Assembly: GCF_032062135.1 (NCBI RefSeq)
Contig: NC_092866.1
Coordinates: forward strand, 27,937,151-28,001,150
DNA length: 64,000 nucleotides
Direction of reading: 5' to 3'
From: Pyxicephalus adspersus
Taxonomy: Eukaryota; Chordata; Amphibia; Anura; Pyxicephalidae
Below the pieces are notes generated by a model. It was not told the origin of the DNA and searched no databases. It was given only the letters and a program-made list of their open reading frames with translations. The translations under genes were made by a program, and so were the position numbers. This document shows positions 34,448-49,400 of this stretch, one piece after another (positions within the stretch are counted from its first letter, which is position 1; every line of letters begins with the position of its first letter).

Positions 34448-37400
34448 GTGAGTGTTATGAGTATTCAGAGCTGGGGATGGAGAAGTGACATAGTATGTGA
34501 TTCCTGATGTGAGTTCTCTGGTCTCTATAATATATTATAATATTATTTTATACTATACTATAATATATTATATACATTGTCCTTTCATTTACTCTTCTCT
34601 GTCCTTTGCCATCTACTTGGATCCAGCTGCAGATCTCTTCTGACCTGTCAATGTTAGAGGATCATACATGTGCTCAGTGTCCTCTGCATTTATTATTCTT
34701 TCATATATTTGCTGGACAGTATTAGAAATGTTAGAAAAACATTTTCAGTTTCGTAGAACTTTGGTACTTGCAATAAAGTTGTATTCTTTTACTTTTTGTG
34801 CTATGTGTAAAAGCAGATCTATTACATGAGTTATCTCTACTTCTTATTAGATGAAGATGGGGTTCCCCAGACATTCTTCCCATGTTGGTGGTTAGCATGG
34901 AAGGTGGTAGCCTGTTTTTCTGGTCTCTAAAATTCTCCTATTGTTCTCTATTTACAGTATGTTATTTAGGACTGTTGGCTTGGATACAGTTGTTGGCTAT
35001 CCTGACATGTTTAGAATTTGACCTTGTTATTATATAGGACATCTTAAATTTGTATTATCATGGCACAATGATGTTGTATGTAAACTGTATGAAAGTACAT
35101 GTACTGTTTTCATATGCGCAGGTATACATTTACCTATGGAATCCTAAACTACTCAACTAGTATTTCTTTAGTGGGTGGAGCCAGCTAAACTTAAGAATAG
35201 TTTGTGATTGGTGCATTGTTTCCAGCCTGGCTGTGTTAATGTTGAACTCCAAATGATGTAAATGATCATAATCCAGTTATGTGTTTGTTACATAATTTAT
35301 AAATAAAGCTAGTATAAGTACCCACCTGTTTTGTACTAATTTTCTGTAATCCCTTGCAAAACAGGATTTAGAGTGGGAAGAAGTTGTAAACCTGTCAGGC
35401 TTTATTGCTTTCATGTTATGTCTAAATGGCACCGGCACCAAGATCTTTTACTAACTAGGTGGGGATAGGATTATGACCAAATTATTTTGTTTAACTGCAG
35501 TGGAGAAGAGCCAATTTAACAATCTGGGAGTCTCTCAGTAGGAGTACCTAGACAGGCTGACATCACTAATAAAGCAGAATCCTGCATAAAGCTGAACTAA
35601 ACCTGGAAATAAAAAAAAAAAACACATGCAGACAGGTTCTTTAATAAAAAAAAGAGACAGGCTATGTCTTTAAAATAATATTTAATTAACTTAATCTTAT
35701 TTAACTTATTTCCTTAACTTATTATTATTTAACTTATTTCCCTAACTTATTATTATTTACTTTATTTCATTAACTTATTATTATTTAACTTATTTCATTA
35801 ACTTATTATTATTTAACTTTTTTCCTTAACTTATTATTATTTAACTTTTTTCCTTAACTTATTATTATTTACTTTACCTTATTTCCTTAAATTATTATTA
35901 TTTACCCTATTTCATTAACCTAATAATGTTATAACTACACTCAATACTCCTGCAACCTGGTTCTGTACCGGTTTGGGATTTATGGTCATTGTGATTGGCC
36001 AGACCAGAATGACGTAACTCCAGCCCATGTGCACGTGAGTTTGTTTATTCCCAGCAGCCGTCTATACTGAGATTGTATATTGTGCATGCTCAGCTCAGTG
36101 TACAATATGGAGATTGTGAACAGGCAGGTAAGTTTCTTTTACTGTAGAAGGGGCATTGCCTGTCCCTTCTGCAATAAAGAACCCGCCTGTTGACAATTTT
36201 TTAATTTTTAGGTTTAGGTATACCTTACTCCTTAAGCTAGTAAACAAAATGACACGAATTCATATATTTAGTGGTTTGATTATAAAGTTGATTACTTTGT
36301 AAGTATGTTATGTTACATTTCGGTCCGTGGTTTTTAATTTACCAGGTGATTTTCTGAAGGACACTGACATGATATATAGGATCAGTCATTACTGTTCCTA
36401 GCCTGTTTTTCTGATTCTCTGAATGACTTACCTAGAACAGGTATGCAGATAAGCAGGGCCAGACCTATTCTGCAAATGCCTTTAAGCTGAAGATGGGAGC
36501 CTACGGAGCTCTCTTTTGACAGGTGTGCTGTAAGTAGAACTCTAGGTAAACAGTTAAATTAATAGATGAAATACATATAAAGGGTCTGTTTTTTGTCTAG
36601 CCATTCCTTAAATCTACACAACATGCTACACAGAATTACCATGTCTGGCTGCAGGTAGAGGTGTAGAAGTCTTGTACCACCCCCAACTGTAACTAGACAG
36701 TAAAAGGAGAAGCATTATTAGTGCTACAGCACAACTGCCACACAATTTTACCTTCTCCCTTTCTGAGGGGATACCAAATCACATTCAGATACTTACACTT
36801 CTTGGAATAAAAAACGAAGTGGTAATAGGCATATGAGGTTCTTACCAAAGATATACTGGCTGTCATTGGTGTGGCTTGTTGGTAAAGCCTGGGCAGTGCA
36901 CTAAAAATTGCTGCAAGGACACTTCTGTACAAGTTTGCTGCTGTTGATGTGATTGGCCTTGCAAAGTGTAAGGCCCTATTCAGACATGTGTTCAGAATCT
37001 GTGTCGTTGCTACTGCTATGTGTCCAGGAGTGAAACTGAACTGCTGGACAACATGTTTGCATGTATTGCCCAAACACCAGAGTAGGAGAAGCAAATGCAG
37101 TCAGAAGCAACTTGTCAGTTCGAAAACCCTGCCACAACCCACCCGCGATGCAAACATGGACAAAATAGTTCCCAACATTTAGTTGATGGGGAGTGGATGG
37201 GAGTGGGGTTGGGGTTTTGCACCAGAATTTAGCCAGACTGTACCTTAGTTGGGAACGCCTTAATAAGTTGCCATTGTTGACCTGGTGCAAAAAATTAATC
37301 TTGTTTGGTTGGTGTTCTTATCTTTGACCTCTAATACTTTCTGAATCACTGACCCAGAATAAGAATTATGTGTTCATCGAATTGTCACACGGTTATCTGA

Positions 37401-40400
37401 ATGCTTGCGTCAGGTGTATGACTATCACTAGTAAAACCAAAAGATCATCCCGGCAAAAAGTATTCTTTACATATGGTTTAGCAATGGCAGCTTCTTTCAG
37501 CCCACTGAACAGTTTCTCATGAAAGTCAAACTAAACTGCCAACTACGTGGTTGTGTACTTCCATACTACTCATGTATGCACAGCATAATTGCATTATATG
37601 GCACACTTACTTTCATCCACTAGCGCAGTGCCATCCAGCTGTCATCTCTAGTCTGTTTCCTGCCATTTCTTCCAATCTTTTTTTAGGTTCCCGTTGTTTT
37701 TTAAGCCATTGGGGAGCCACTGATGGTGTAACGTCCATGATTTGCAAAATATGTTTGGTACAATGTACAGAGAAAAATGCTAGAGGAGAGAGGAAGAAGA
37801 TATTTGACAGTAGAGATATCTAGTACAAGGTAGTTATTTGCATTCAGTTGGATGTTCACATTCAAGTCCAGTTGAATGTGAATAACTACTACTAGATACT
37901 AGTGTCCTGGATAAATGTAAACCTTCACAGACTTATTGATAGCAGAGATTTTTCATCCGCCTACCAAAAATGCCAACCTACTAGCAACGTTTTTTTTGCA
38001 CTTTCACTTTAAACTGGAAGCTTTAAATTATTACAACCAGAAAAAAAGCATTGTGATATAAACACGTGTTCAGCAAACATACACATGTTAAAGAGGCCAA
38101 TAGAGTTATAGAATATGTTGTGTTTAGCATACATGTAATGATAGCTTATCGGCATTGTGGAGACCAAGGCCAGATGATAACAGTTTTGCAAGTTTAAATG
38201 GGTTTTACATTTGGATATTGTACTACACATATTATCAAAATCATCTTGTGAACTTTAAAAAGACTACTTTTTTAGGTAAATCTGTAATAACATCTGAATA
38301 AACCTGACCTCACCATGTTGGTGCAAATACCTAGAGCTACCAATACATAGGCTGCTTTATCTTTTGAAGCAAACCCATATTCTACAGGACCTGACAACTC
38401 TGATATGCAAAGTTGACATCTAGGAACCTGCTACAAATGTCTATCTCTAGGCAAAACATTTTTCCCACACATTTTTAATATAATGAAAGTATAAAAGAAC
38501 AGCTTCACAATCCCAATGTAGATTTCAGGTTTCTGGCTGCCGGACTCAGACTGGACAGCATGTTGAACTCTCCTTGTAGTATTGCACACAATATATATAT
38601 ATATATATACATACAAGTATTTTTTGTTTAGTTTTCACATATTACACACCACCTTGATTTAAGTGATGTGTGACACAAACACACAAATCTGCATCAACGT
38701 CACAGAAAATGTTCAAATGAACGATTGGATGACTATTTTATATTTGTGGAATATATCCTTATAATTAAATACAGCCACTCTGCACAACTTGAGTGATATG
38801 GATTATTTTTATTTGGAATATGGACATTTCTGGGGATATATTTGTATTATTAGTTATTCAAACAAGTTCTGTAAGCATTAGGCACTGATGTTAAAAATAT
38901 TGTTTTTACTGCCTTTCTTTGGTAGTTAGCCAGGCAGCTCTATTTCAGAGAAGTTAGGGAAGAACCAAATTGGTAGGCAGTGCAGAGTATATAAAGTCAC
39001 CTACCCAAAATTATATTTGGACATGTATTCATTTATGATGTTATATTTGTTATACAATCCATAAGAAAGATGTTTACAAAAACAAATCCATTTCATGCCA
39101 TTTGGCTATGTAATTTTCCCCACTTGAGTCCCTGAAGTTCTCAATTGTTTTTAAGTTGACCGACATCTGTTTGAAACCTTGATGTAGCTAAAATGTGCAG
39201 GGGTGAGTTACACAGTTTTACTAATGCTTTACAATTCTTTTCTTTTTAGAGGTGAGACAAACAATGACCCATTTTTGGGAAGAGCACTCACGTGATGCCA
39301 CTGTGGAAGAAATGATGCTAGATTCAAGTGCTCAGATTTTATCTAAAGAGGAAAAGCCTGAGATCATATCATTGTTGCCATGCTTGGATGGATTAAATGT
39401 GTTAGAGCTTGGAGCTGGCATTCGGTAAGGAGTTCAGTAGACTGCAGGAGTTCAGTAGACTGAGAAAAGTGTCATCCTTGGAATACAAACTAAAAATTTT
39501 GGAAGCTTTACATGTTTGTTCACTATAAAGGGGCTCAGCAAAAGCTTGCTCAAGTGCCATAAAACAGATTGACACATTGTTGCTCCTAAAGATGCCCTGC
39601 CCCTGTAACAAATCCTAAAGCTTCTGTGTTTAGTGATTATATGCAATTCAGCAGATGGGAAAATTGACAAAAATTATCAAGTACAGTGGTACCTTGGTAT
39701 TCCAGATCCTTGGACTTATACCAAACAAATTTTTCTCATAAGAAAAAAAGGAAAATGATGAATCCGTTCCCATGAAAAAAATTGGCATATTATACATTGA
39801 TGGGGTTGTATAAAATAATTTAACACTGCTTAATACTAAAAGACATAAATACAAAAGCAATTAGATGAAATAAATGAAAGTTTAACCTCACTTTACCTTG
39901 CTGAGAATAGTTGCGTGCCTACTAGGATGGTGCTTAGAAGGAGGAGGAGAAGATGTTATGTAATTCACAGAGAGTTATAGCGCGGGTTGTTCACTGAATG
40001 GTAGCAACTGGCGTACTGACGCTCGTGGGCAGTCGTGGCTTTGTCTCGAGAGAGGTAAATAAGGGTAGCGCACAGTGGTATGACTCATTTTGACCCATAC
40101 AAGTTCTAGCACAAAGGTTGTATACCAAGCAAGATTTTTTGTTGGACTTACTCCAAAGCAGATTTATCCCGAAGTACCGCTTTATTTATATTTTATTCAG
40201 ATTGTTTCTTGTGAACATTTAGCAAGAACACATAATCTGATCAAAAGTTCTAACTTTAAGGGTAGGTTCAGACCTGCTTTCGGATCGAACAAGAGTCAGC
40301 ATCTGCACATTTGACAGCTGGTTCAATGAGTGGCACTAATACTGCTATGACCCCCATTCATTCTCTATGAGACTGCTGCTGGAATAAGCCTCTTAGTGGC

Positions 40401-43400
40401 ATCAGTTCCCATGGCATGATGAAGCAGTACACACACTGCAACACACCTCATGGCCAATGTGAACATAGCCTGTCGTAGTTTCTTATTCTTATGTAACATT
40501 TTCAGAAAGTCAGATTTGACAGAATGCAAACTTATATCTCACAGAGTATACAACATTACATTCTGAACTGCAAGGTCAAGCCTGAATTGACTGATATATG
40601 GATAGTTTGTACGGATGCTGATACAAGTATAACATAAAGACAATGCCAATGAGAACAATCCAATAGGTTTAAAGATAGAACTTGTTTATATTTTTGGTTC
40701 CAGGTTTCTGGCCTATTAATGTTTGTATTGTATTATTACAGGCGTTTTACTGGCCATCTGGCTAAGTTGGCTAACCATGTCACTGCAGTGGATTTCATGC
40801 AGAATTTTATTGAGAAAAACCAAGCTGACAATGGTTATCGTGGAAACATCTCCTTCATGCAGGCTGATGTCACTCATTTAGAATTTCCTGACAAGAGGTA
40901 AGCTGGGACTCTAACATGGAGTGAGATATTACTTATGGTGGGGTATTTCAAACTAGTTCACATGGCTATATGATATTAACTCATGTGAAATGTGTTCTCT
41001 GTCATTTTAGTTTTGATTTTATCTTCTCTAACTGGCTCTTCATGTATCTAAATGATACTGAGCTAATGGCGCTGACAAAGAAAATGTTGGGATGGCTAAA
41101 GCCTGGCGGTTATATCTTCTATAGGGAGTCCTGTTTCTTTCAGTCAGGTCAGTGGAAACAATATGTTCTTACATATAATCTGTATGAATTGCACTGCTGG
41201 ACGTATTTTGAAGGTTTTGTAAAATTAGTGGTAATAGGGTTCTAATGCTTTGGGTTATTATAATTTGGGCTAAGAGGTGGTTTGGGTATAAATGGAAAAA
41301 GCTTTTTATTCTGGAATATTTCAAAGCAAAGTGACAGCCTGTATTAAGTAAGAGAACGCACTTTTCAGAATCAACTATTGCTTGATTTCTGTTGTTGTTC
41401 TCAAAATGTTCAAAACTGTCATTTCTGCAATGTATGTTTATTATTGCTTTAAGCTGTGTCTCATTGTTATATGTGTTTGTTTCTTACATATATATGTTGT
41501 TTAAATGTAAAAAAAATTAATTCTAAACATTGAAATACAAAATCAACTATTGCCCAAAGCAGCCATTACCTCTTAAAAGAGCCAGCAGCATGAAACCATA
41601 AAACGTTAAACCTAAAGGGTAATAAAAGGTGCATGCAGATATATATCAAAGACACTGACACTTTTTCTAACAATTTCAATAAAAAGGGTTACTTTAATCT
41701 TGAAATCTTCAAAAAGGTGTTTTTGTCTAAAAATAAGTAGGCATCATTTTGGGCCCAAATAATAAAATGTATTATGGAAATGAAAAGAACATATGGAATC
41801 TAATGATACAAGGACACAGGAATCTTTTGAGGTCATGTTAATATTTAGTTTATAAAAAAACTGTATATTTGAAGATTAGTGACACATTTTTTATTTCTAG
41901 GGGACTGTGAACGAACATTTAACCCCACTGTTTACCGTACCCCGGCTCAGTACAATTATCTCCTAACATCAGTTGCCTCACAGTCTGGAGACGATGGTTT
42001 TGAAATTGTAATGTCCAAGTCTGTGCAGACATATATTAAGGTGAGCAGATGTTTTACACCTATCATTTACACTAAGCTTTCAATAACAGCAGCATATTCT
42101 CCGCTGTCTTTGCCAATTGTTTATCTGTCATGTTTATTTGCTTCTGTTGGTATTAAAATGATTAATGCTTTCTAAATGTTGCATAATATTAATCTTCTGT
42201 TTTGTGATTATGCCACATTTTAAGTTTTTACTTTTTTTTCCACTGATTTAATATTGCAGGGATTATCTATCAGGGACTATTAGTGAACTATTTCACACTT
42301 TAAAATATAATGTTGAATAAAAAGATCCATCCAGCTGATGTCTCCCTCAAAATAGGAATTCATATACGTTGCCCTCTGGAAATTTTTATCTCCCACATTT
42401 TCTTTATTCCAGCGTCATTTTTGGAAATGCTCAATGCCTCTGTTCCTTGTTGTATGCTGTGTCCCCATTTTAGATCATTTTAGAGCAAACATTACAATTA
42501 AGCTAAGCTCAACTGATGTTTCACTTTCCAGTAATCATGACAATATTGGACACTGATGCAGCACAGTAAACAGAAGAAATTACTTTGCAATAGAGTCAGA
42601 ATTCAGACTGCAAAATTTTAAGTGCAAATAAATCAGACAAGGACAGCTATGTATTATGGGGTTGAGTGATGATGGTGTACAGATTGTGGATATTTTACTA
42701 TTCAAATGTATATAATTGTTAAATGTTTATTGCCTGTGGTATTAACCCCTTTACTTCTAATCTGTCATTGAGTTGTTTAGTATAGAATGCAAATAACTTG
42801 TTCAGTCTTACTAAGTAAAAGTAGAAAGTGAAATCACCAATAACTGAAGCAGCCTGGAAATGTTGCCTGATAACACTGCACAACAACGATTTTGCTACTA
42901 GGAATAACACATGTGATTTACATGATATCGAGTGTGCTGATTCCAGATCTGAATTTGCCAATCACGCAGAGATTTAAGGTTAAAGGCGTACTATAGCAGT
43001 TCAAATGGTCGGTAATTGGGTAATGTATTTTTACAAAGGAACATTTTACCAGTTGCAGCTACCATTATGCCTGCTGCCACCTCAGCTGAATCACGTCCCC
43101 TGGTGGCATGCATGTTCCAGCAGCGGCTGGGCAAGACAGTGAGCTGACGTCAGAAATAGGTATATAAGGCGAAATGGACCAAGGGCTTGTTTCTAGTGTG
43201 AAACCATCTTATTGGATAGTACAGCTAGGCCATATTGAGTCTGTTTTGAGCTAAAGATGAGTAGGCGCAGCTGTGTTAATAAACCGGACAATTTGTGCTA
43301 CATTTGTGGCAAATATACCCAGTGTGATCAACGCAAGAACCTAACCAAGAGGGTGAGATTTGCTTACAAGTATTACTTTGAATGGTAAATTGGAGATCAG

Positions 43401-46400
43401 GATAAAAGCTGGGCACCTCATATCTGCTGTCAGGTGTGTTACGTTGGCCTAACACAATGGTTGAATGGGAAAAGGAATAAAATGCCTTTTGCTGTGCCTA
43501 TGGTTTGGCGTGAGCCAAAAGACCATCACTTGGACTGCTACTTCTGTATGAGTAAAATTGCTGGGTTTTCGAAGAAGACTAAGTCAAGAATCGTCTATTC
43601 TGATTGTAAATCTGCTCTGAAGCCAGTGCCACATGATGCAGAGAATCCAGTGCCAGTCCCTCTTACATCTGTTGTTACTGACAGTGACATGTCAGATGGG
43701 GAACAGGAGGATGATGTAGATGTTAATAAATGTTATGAACCCCAATTTGAAGAGGGTATGCCACATATAATAAGCCAATCAGATTCAGATGATCTAGTAA
43801 GGGACCTGTCTGTCAAAACAGAAGTCTGAACTGTTAGCCTCCAGATTAAAGGAGTGGAATTTGCTACAAAAAGGAACGATAACTTCACACTTTCGTGATT
43901 GTCACACAAAGTTTGCAGGTTATTACAAGCTGGAAAACGACATTTGCTTCTGTACTGACGTGAGTGGTCTGATGATGGAGTTAGGTTGTGAATACATTCC
44001 AGAGCAGTGGAGATTGGTCATAGACTCAAGCAAAGCAAGTTTGAAAGCTGTATGGGTGCATAAAGGTAATGAAAAACCTTCAGTTGCTCATGCCGAGGGA
44101 ATGAAAGAGACATTTGAATCCAAGAAGGTCATTTAGAAGTGAAACGTTTGTGGTGACCTGAAGGTGGTGGCTCTCCTTCTTGGCCTGCAATTGGGATATA
44201 CAAATTATATGTGCTTTCTGTGCCTGTGGAACAGTTGTGATGACAGCAACCATTACAAAGTGAAAGAATGGTCACCCAGACCTGAATACACTGTTGGCTA
44301 GTACAATGTGAAGCATAAATCACTCATTGATCCACAGAAAGTTTACCTTCTGCCACTTCAAATTAAACTTGGATTAATGAAAAACTTTGTCTTTGCAACG
44401 GATCGTGATGGTATGGGTTTTCGGTATCTGAAAGTTTGGAAAAGTTATACCAGATGCTAAACTGATAGCAGGCCTTTTTGTTGGTCCTCAAATCTATGCG
44501 TGATGCCACATTCAGAGACAAACTCAACCCACTTGAACTTGCCGCTTGGGATTAATTTGTGCTAGTTGCACAAACCTTTCTGGGCAACCAGCGAGCCGAA
44601 AACCATGCTGAACTCGTGAACAACATGCTAACAGCATACCATCAACTTGGCTGCCGAATGTCACTTAAAATTTTTTTTCCTACATTCCAATCTGGACTTT
44701 TTCCCACAAAATTTGGGTCATGTGAGTGATGAACAAGGGGAGATGTTCCACCAGGACATTTCTGTTATGAAAACAAGATATCAAGGCTGGCGCAACCCCA
44801 ACTTGATGGGCGACTACTGTTGGTTTCTGCAATGGGCGCAGCGGAGAGCCACAAACACAAAAGCAAGTGCTTGAAACACTTCTGAAGTGTACATGTGTGT
44901 TGAACAAGGAGTCAGGTAAATTATGTGTAATTGTATACGTTGTTGCAACATAAAACTACGTTTTTGTAATGTCATGTAATTATGAGGCAAGAGTTAGTTA
45001 TGTATGGAGATTACATAATAATTGCGTAACGAGAGAATGTAGCTAATCGCGTCTATACGCGTAATTAACTTAGGATTCTGATGTCCTAGGCAGAATCAGA
45101 CTTCAGATTTGGATTCAGCCCACCTGATTTAGTATAGGACACATGGATTAGACCAAGTAGCAGACAATATTTATTTTTTTGTGATGCAGTGATTAGTACA
45201 GGGGTCTGTAATTTAGCAAGGAGCGCTCCGTAACAACGGAAGCAAATGAGAGCACACCTCACCATTTATTAAACCATGCCATGCAGATTTTTTAGTACAG
45301 TAACAATAATGAGCTCTCCCATTGGCTATTGGTTGTTAAGGAGCGCCTCCTGGTGAATTTCATTGCAATGCCAGCTGTGTTGGTTGGTGGGTGTAACGCA
45401 GTAACCAAGTAAATCATCAGAATTAGGGGGATATCAATCTTTTATCAAGTTCTGGACCCAGACAATCTGTAATGCCAGTCTTCCTAACTACTTCTTTATC
45501 TATCACCTCCTCCATTATATTTCTATTGTTAGTTTATTAAACTCTTCTGCTTGCTTCTTTCGTATTCTGGTATCTTATGTTTTTCATGTTGTAAACCCTT
45601 CACTCAAAACACTAAAAAAACATTGCTGTAGACCTAGCGTTTGTTTGCTTATATTTTCCTACCAGCAGTACAGGAAATAAAAGCCAACATCTGACTGGGT
45701 GCTGCAAACAACACTTTTCTGTTCCCAGGACCAGTCTGTACAGGTTTATATTAATCGTTCCCACTGTGTACTGCAAGACATGTGAGAACTTGTCTGCCCA
45801 TACATTGATTATTGTTGGAGGCCTCTTAAACACTGTTGGAACTTTTCATAGTGTTTTACTATGTTCAAACTGTTTGTTGTCGTGCCTATTGTAGAATGCT
45901 CCTTTATAAACCCCTTCATAACTTTTCCTTCTATTTTAACGACTTCAAATGATGCATATTTACATATTTGCCTCTCTGCATTTACAGATAAAGAAGAATC
46001 AAAACCAGGTGTGCTGGCTTCTGCAGAAGGTTCCTCGGGCAGCTGATGGTCACCAAGGCTATGTGACATTTCAGCAGTTCCTGGATAACCAACAGTATTC
46101 CCGTAAGGGAATCCTCAGATATGAAAAGATCTTTGGGGATGGCTTTGTAAGCACTGGAGGGCTAGAAACCACTAAGGTGAGGCTTGGCTAAAATTCTAAA
46201 GGCAGATGGAATCAATTTTGTTATACAAGAAATGCTAATATATGTGTTTAATACAAAATACAGACCACCATTTCAGAGGTGAGTGTATAGCTGGAAGTCT
46301 TCTTCAGCCTGTCAGTAATAATCCAGGAGTAGAGATCAGTCTATTTGAATTCCTCCTCTGGGTGAGACCTATATTTCGATTGTGCTCATTTTAGGAAAAT

Positions 46401-49400
46401 AGTAGATCCAATTCCTGCTCTCCATATACTGTGCAAATCTTTTACTGATAACTGATGAGTGATAATTGATAAGTGATAATTCCACTGCAGTACAGCTTTG
46501 TCAATTGTGTTTCATTAAGTGAGACTGTTCAGAGATGTTTTAATTACATTACATACTTTTTTTTCTTGCAGGAATTTATTTCCATGCTGAACCTTGTTCC
46601 TGGTCAGCGGGTCATTGATGTTGGCTGTGGCATCGGTGGAGGAGACTTCTATATGGCCAAGGTAGATTTCTATACTTGAAATTTATGCAGGTTCAGCTTT
46701 TGTTCTATTGTTAGTACACTGGTTACTCTTGTTTATTTGTGAGCTATAAACCTGTTACCGTGTGTATTGCAGGATAGGTATTTCCAAACATACCCACTTA
46801 AAGAGCAACTGATCATCTGGCAAATCAGGGAGCAAATGACTAGTTACCGGTATACATAACTTGCAATGACAAGCACTCCTATCTGGAATAGTAGCTCACA
46901 TTAACATTCCTCCCCATGCACAATAAAATAAATCTAAAAAAATTTTAAGCTTTGTCACCCTAACCTATATCAACCATACGGCAAAGCAATCACTGTACCT
47001 ACTGAAATAGTTACTAAGGACATTTACATATTAAGGTGAAATACATGTTAGTGTCAAGTGATGTAAGTGATCCTCTGCAATGGATTTACCATGCCCTGTT
47101 TTACACTGTCTGTGTTGTGGGTGAATCTTGGTAAAGGCAGGGCTTCTATTCCTCATGTCAGAGCTTCAGCAGGAATACATTAGTCCCCAAAATAATGACA
47201 TCACAAAATCTCACTCCATGTTTCCTGAGACCAGCAGTCAAACTAGCAATGCCTTGGATCTCACATTGAATATATACAGGTATGAGGGTCATGTACTGCT
47301 GCTATATTTAGGGGAAGTTCAAGACTAAAGATGTTTAGGGTTACTTTTCATGCACAATAATATTAATAACTGTTCCCTAATACCATTAAAAATCCCTATT
47401 TTTTTCAGTTCAGGTCCCCTAAACAACTTATTGGTAATTAGGCATGAAGAACAAATAATTATAGCATTCTTTAAATAAGCTTAATTTTATCAAGTGTCCC
47501 TTCCTAATGATTCCAATGATTGGAGCCATATTTATCTGGGTGGCTGTCTAGAAATGATTGGAATTATTAGAATGCGTTACACACATGCACAATAGGTATA
47601 AGACACAGAAAGTCAGTGTGGCACTGAAGACCTTTGGAGCCAGTATGAAGTTGAGAATTTAACTAAGTAGCTTTTACTTTTACTTGTGAGTGTGGGGAAA
47701 TCTTTAGGAGACAACTTCATCAATAGTAAATTTATCCTTTGAAGGGTTTAAAAGCACAGTTTCTATACTTTAGTAATTGTACATTCTCTCTACTGTTTAA
47801 TTATTCCTTTTGGCTGAGATACTCTTTTTTTTTTCTGTACAAAGACGTATGGGGTGGAAGTCCTAGGGATGGACCTGTCGTCTAACATGGTAGAAATTGC
47901 CATGGAGAGAGCCGTAAAGGAGAAGACTCCTCTGGTGAGTAATATACCAGAATCTGCTTAGGAGCTTTTATTCAGTGCATTTTTAAAAAACTGATTTTTT
48001 ATCTCCTAATTTCACTGTTCAGTAGACATTGCTGCCCTGACTTAACAATGCTTCCATTTTCTATGCTTATACAAACGTTATTTCTTCTTGTATTAATAGG
48101 TCCAGTTTGAAATTGGAGATGCCACACGAAGGGTCTTCCCAGAAGCATCATTTGATGTGGTGTACAGCAGAGACACCATCCTACACATCAATGACAAAGG
48201 CGCCCTCTTCAGGAGATTCTTTGTAAGTCCATTCACTGCTTTTTTACTCATCAGCAATGAAATCGGAGAATTAATAGAATGTTTTCAGCAACCTAACATA
48301 TAGGAGCCCATTTATAAAACTTGAAAACGGGAAAATGAGAACAATATACAGCCAATTAGAATTATTTTTTAATTTGTGGCCTTACAGTACTAAACAAGTA
48401 TAATTCCTGTCCTTTTTAAAATGCTAATTGTATGGCTGTCATTCTTCTTCTGTACAAACGTGCTGATTAGTTCTTCTGACTCCATGTTGACTGTTCTGAA
48501 CTGCATGCTTGTTCTTTGTCAGTGTACTAGAAAATAGTCAGAGATACCCAGAACACACAGACGTCAGCAAAGTTAGCTTTCATATTTATCTTAACACAGA
48601 TTTCCTTTAGGATGATCACATTCATGTACGCCCAATAATTCTTTGGTCTAAAAAAAGTGTGTGTAAGGATACAGTGGTGATCCTTTTTCTTGAGCTGGAA
48701 GTGCCTGTCTGCTATTCTCAGTCTGATTTGTTTCTGTTCTTTTTTCTAACAGTCCTGGTTAAAACCTGGAGGAAAACTCCTGATCACTGATTATTGCTGT
48801 GGAGAAAAGCCCTGGTCTCCTGTATTTCAAGAGTATGTGAAACAGAGAGGATATATTCTTTACACACCTGAGGAATATGGACAGGTATTGTATATCCTGC
48901 ATTATCTCCAAACTTTCCTAGACAATTTACAATTTAATATTTACAATTCAGTGAGATTTAAAACATACAAATAATAGCTAGTCATACTATTAGGTGTCTT
49001 CCCCAGACTGATTAAATAGGATTTACCTACTTAGCTATATGTAAAACATCTATTGTAAGATTACCTAATAGTGTTATAGTACATATAAATGAGCATTACT
49101 TATGCAGAAGCCTTCAAAATATTCACATTCTGTTGCTTTACAGCCTAAAAAGCAGACACACACACAAGAACATATATTTCCAGCTGTATATACTCAATGT
49201 AACCCATAACACAAAATAATAGGAATTTTTTTTCCATTCTTTTATATTAGATCATAGTGGTCTTCAAAATGGCCTTTACTACAACTGATCAAGCATCACT
49301 AGCAGTGTTAAAGTTTGTCCCCAACGCTGTCACATTTTCTGTAGAGCTTACACTGAATATAAATGTGCATAGATGAATCCAAATCTTTATATTTTAACTA

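Larger units (their letters stand above)
34448..39249. other. pmt intron 1
   Basis: Contains the MITE and minisatellite at 35587-36232. Bases 36690-37290 have overlapping open frames on both strands (133, 104 and 77 codons) without known motifs; they look like an old repeat. Bases 37840-37885 form a hairpin (AGTTGGATGTTCACATTCAA against its near complement). A (TA)n run lies at 38591-38610. Confidence 0.5.
42041..45987. other. pmt intron 5
   Basis: Outside the unknown element (42980-44930), the parts 42041-42975 and 44930-45987 show no recognised gene or repeat. Confidence 0.5.

Noticed and set aside
36693..37290. Frames of 133 and 104 codons on the minus strand in pmt intron 1
   Set aside because: No recognised motif, overlapping frames on both strands, and repeat-like surroundings; not enough to call a gene.
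39425..40741. An alternative splice of pmt intron 2 that would restore GAGIG
   Set aside because: Only one suitable donor (GTAAGG at 39425) and one acceptor (ACAG at 40738-40741) keep the reading frame, so Arg62 stands on present evidence.
45612..46069. Minus-strand frames near pmt exon 6
   Set aside because: The second one overlaps exon 6 in antisense; the first has no known motif.
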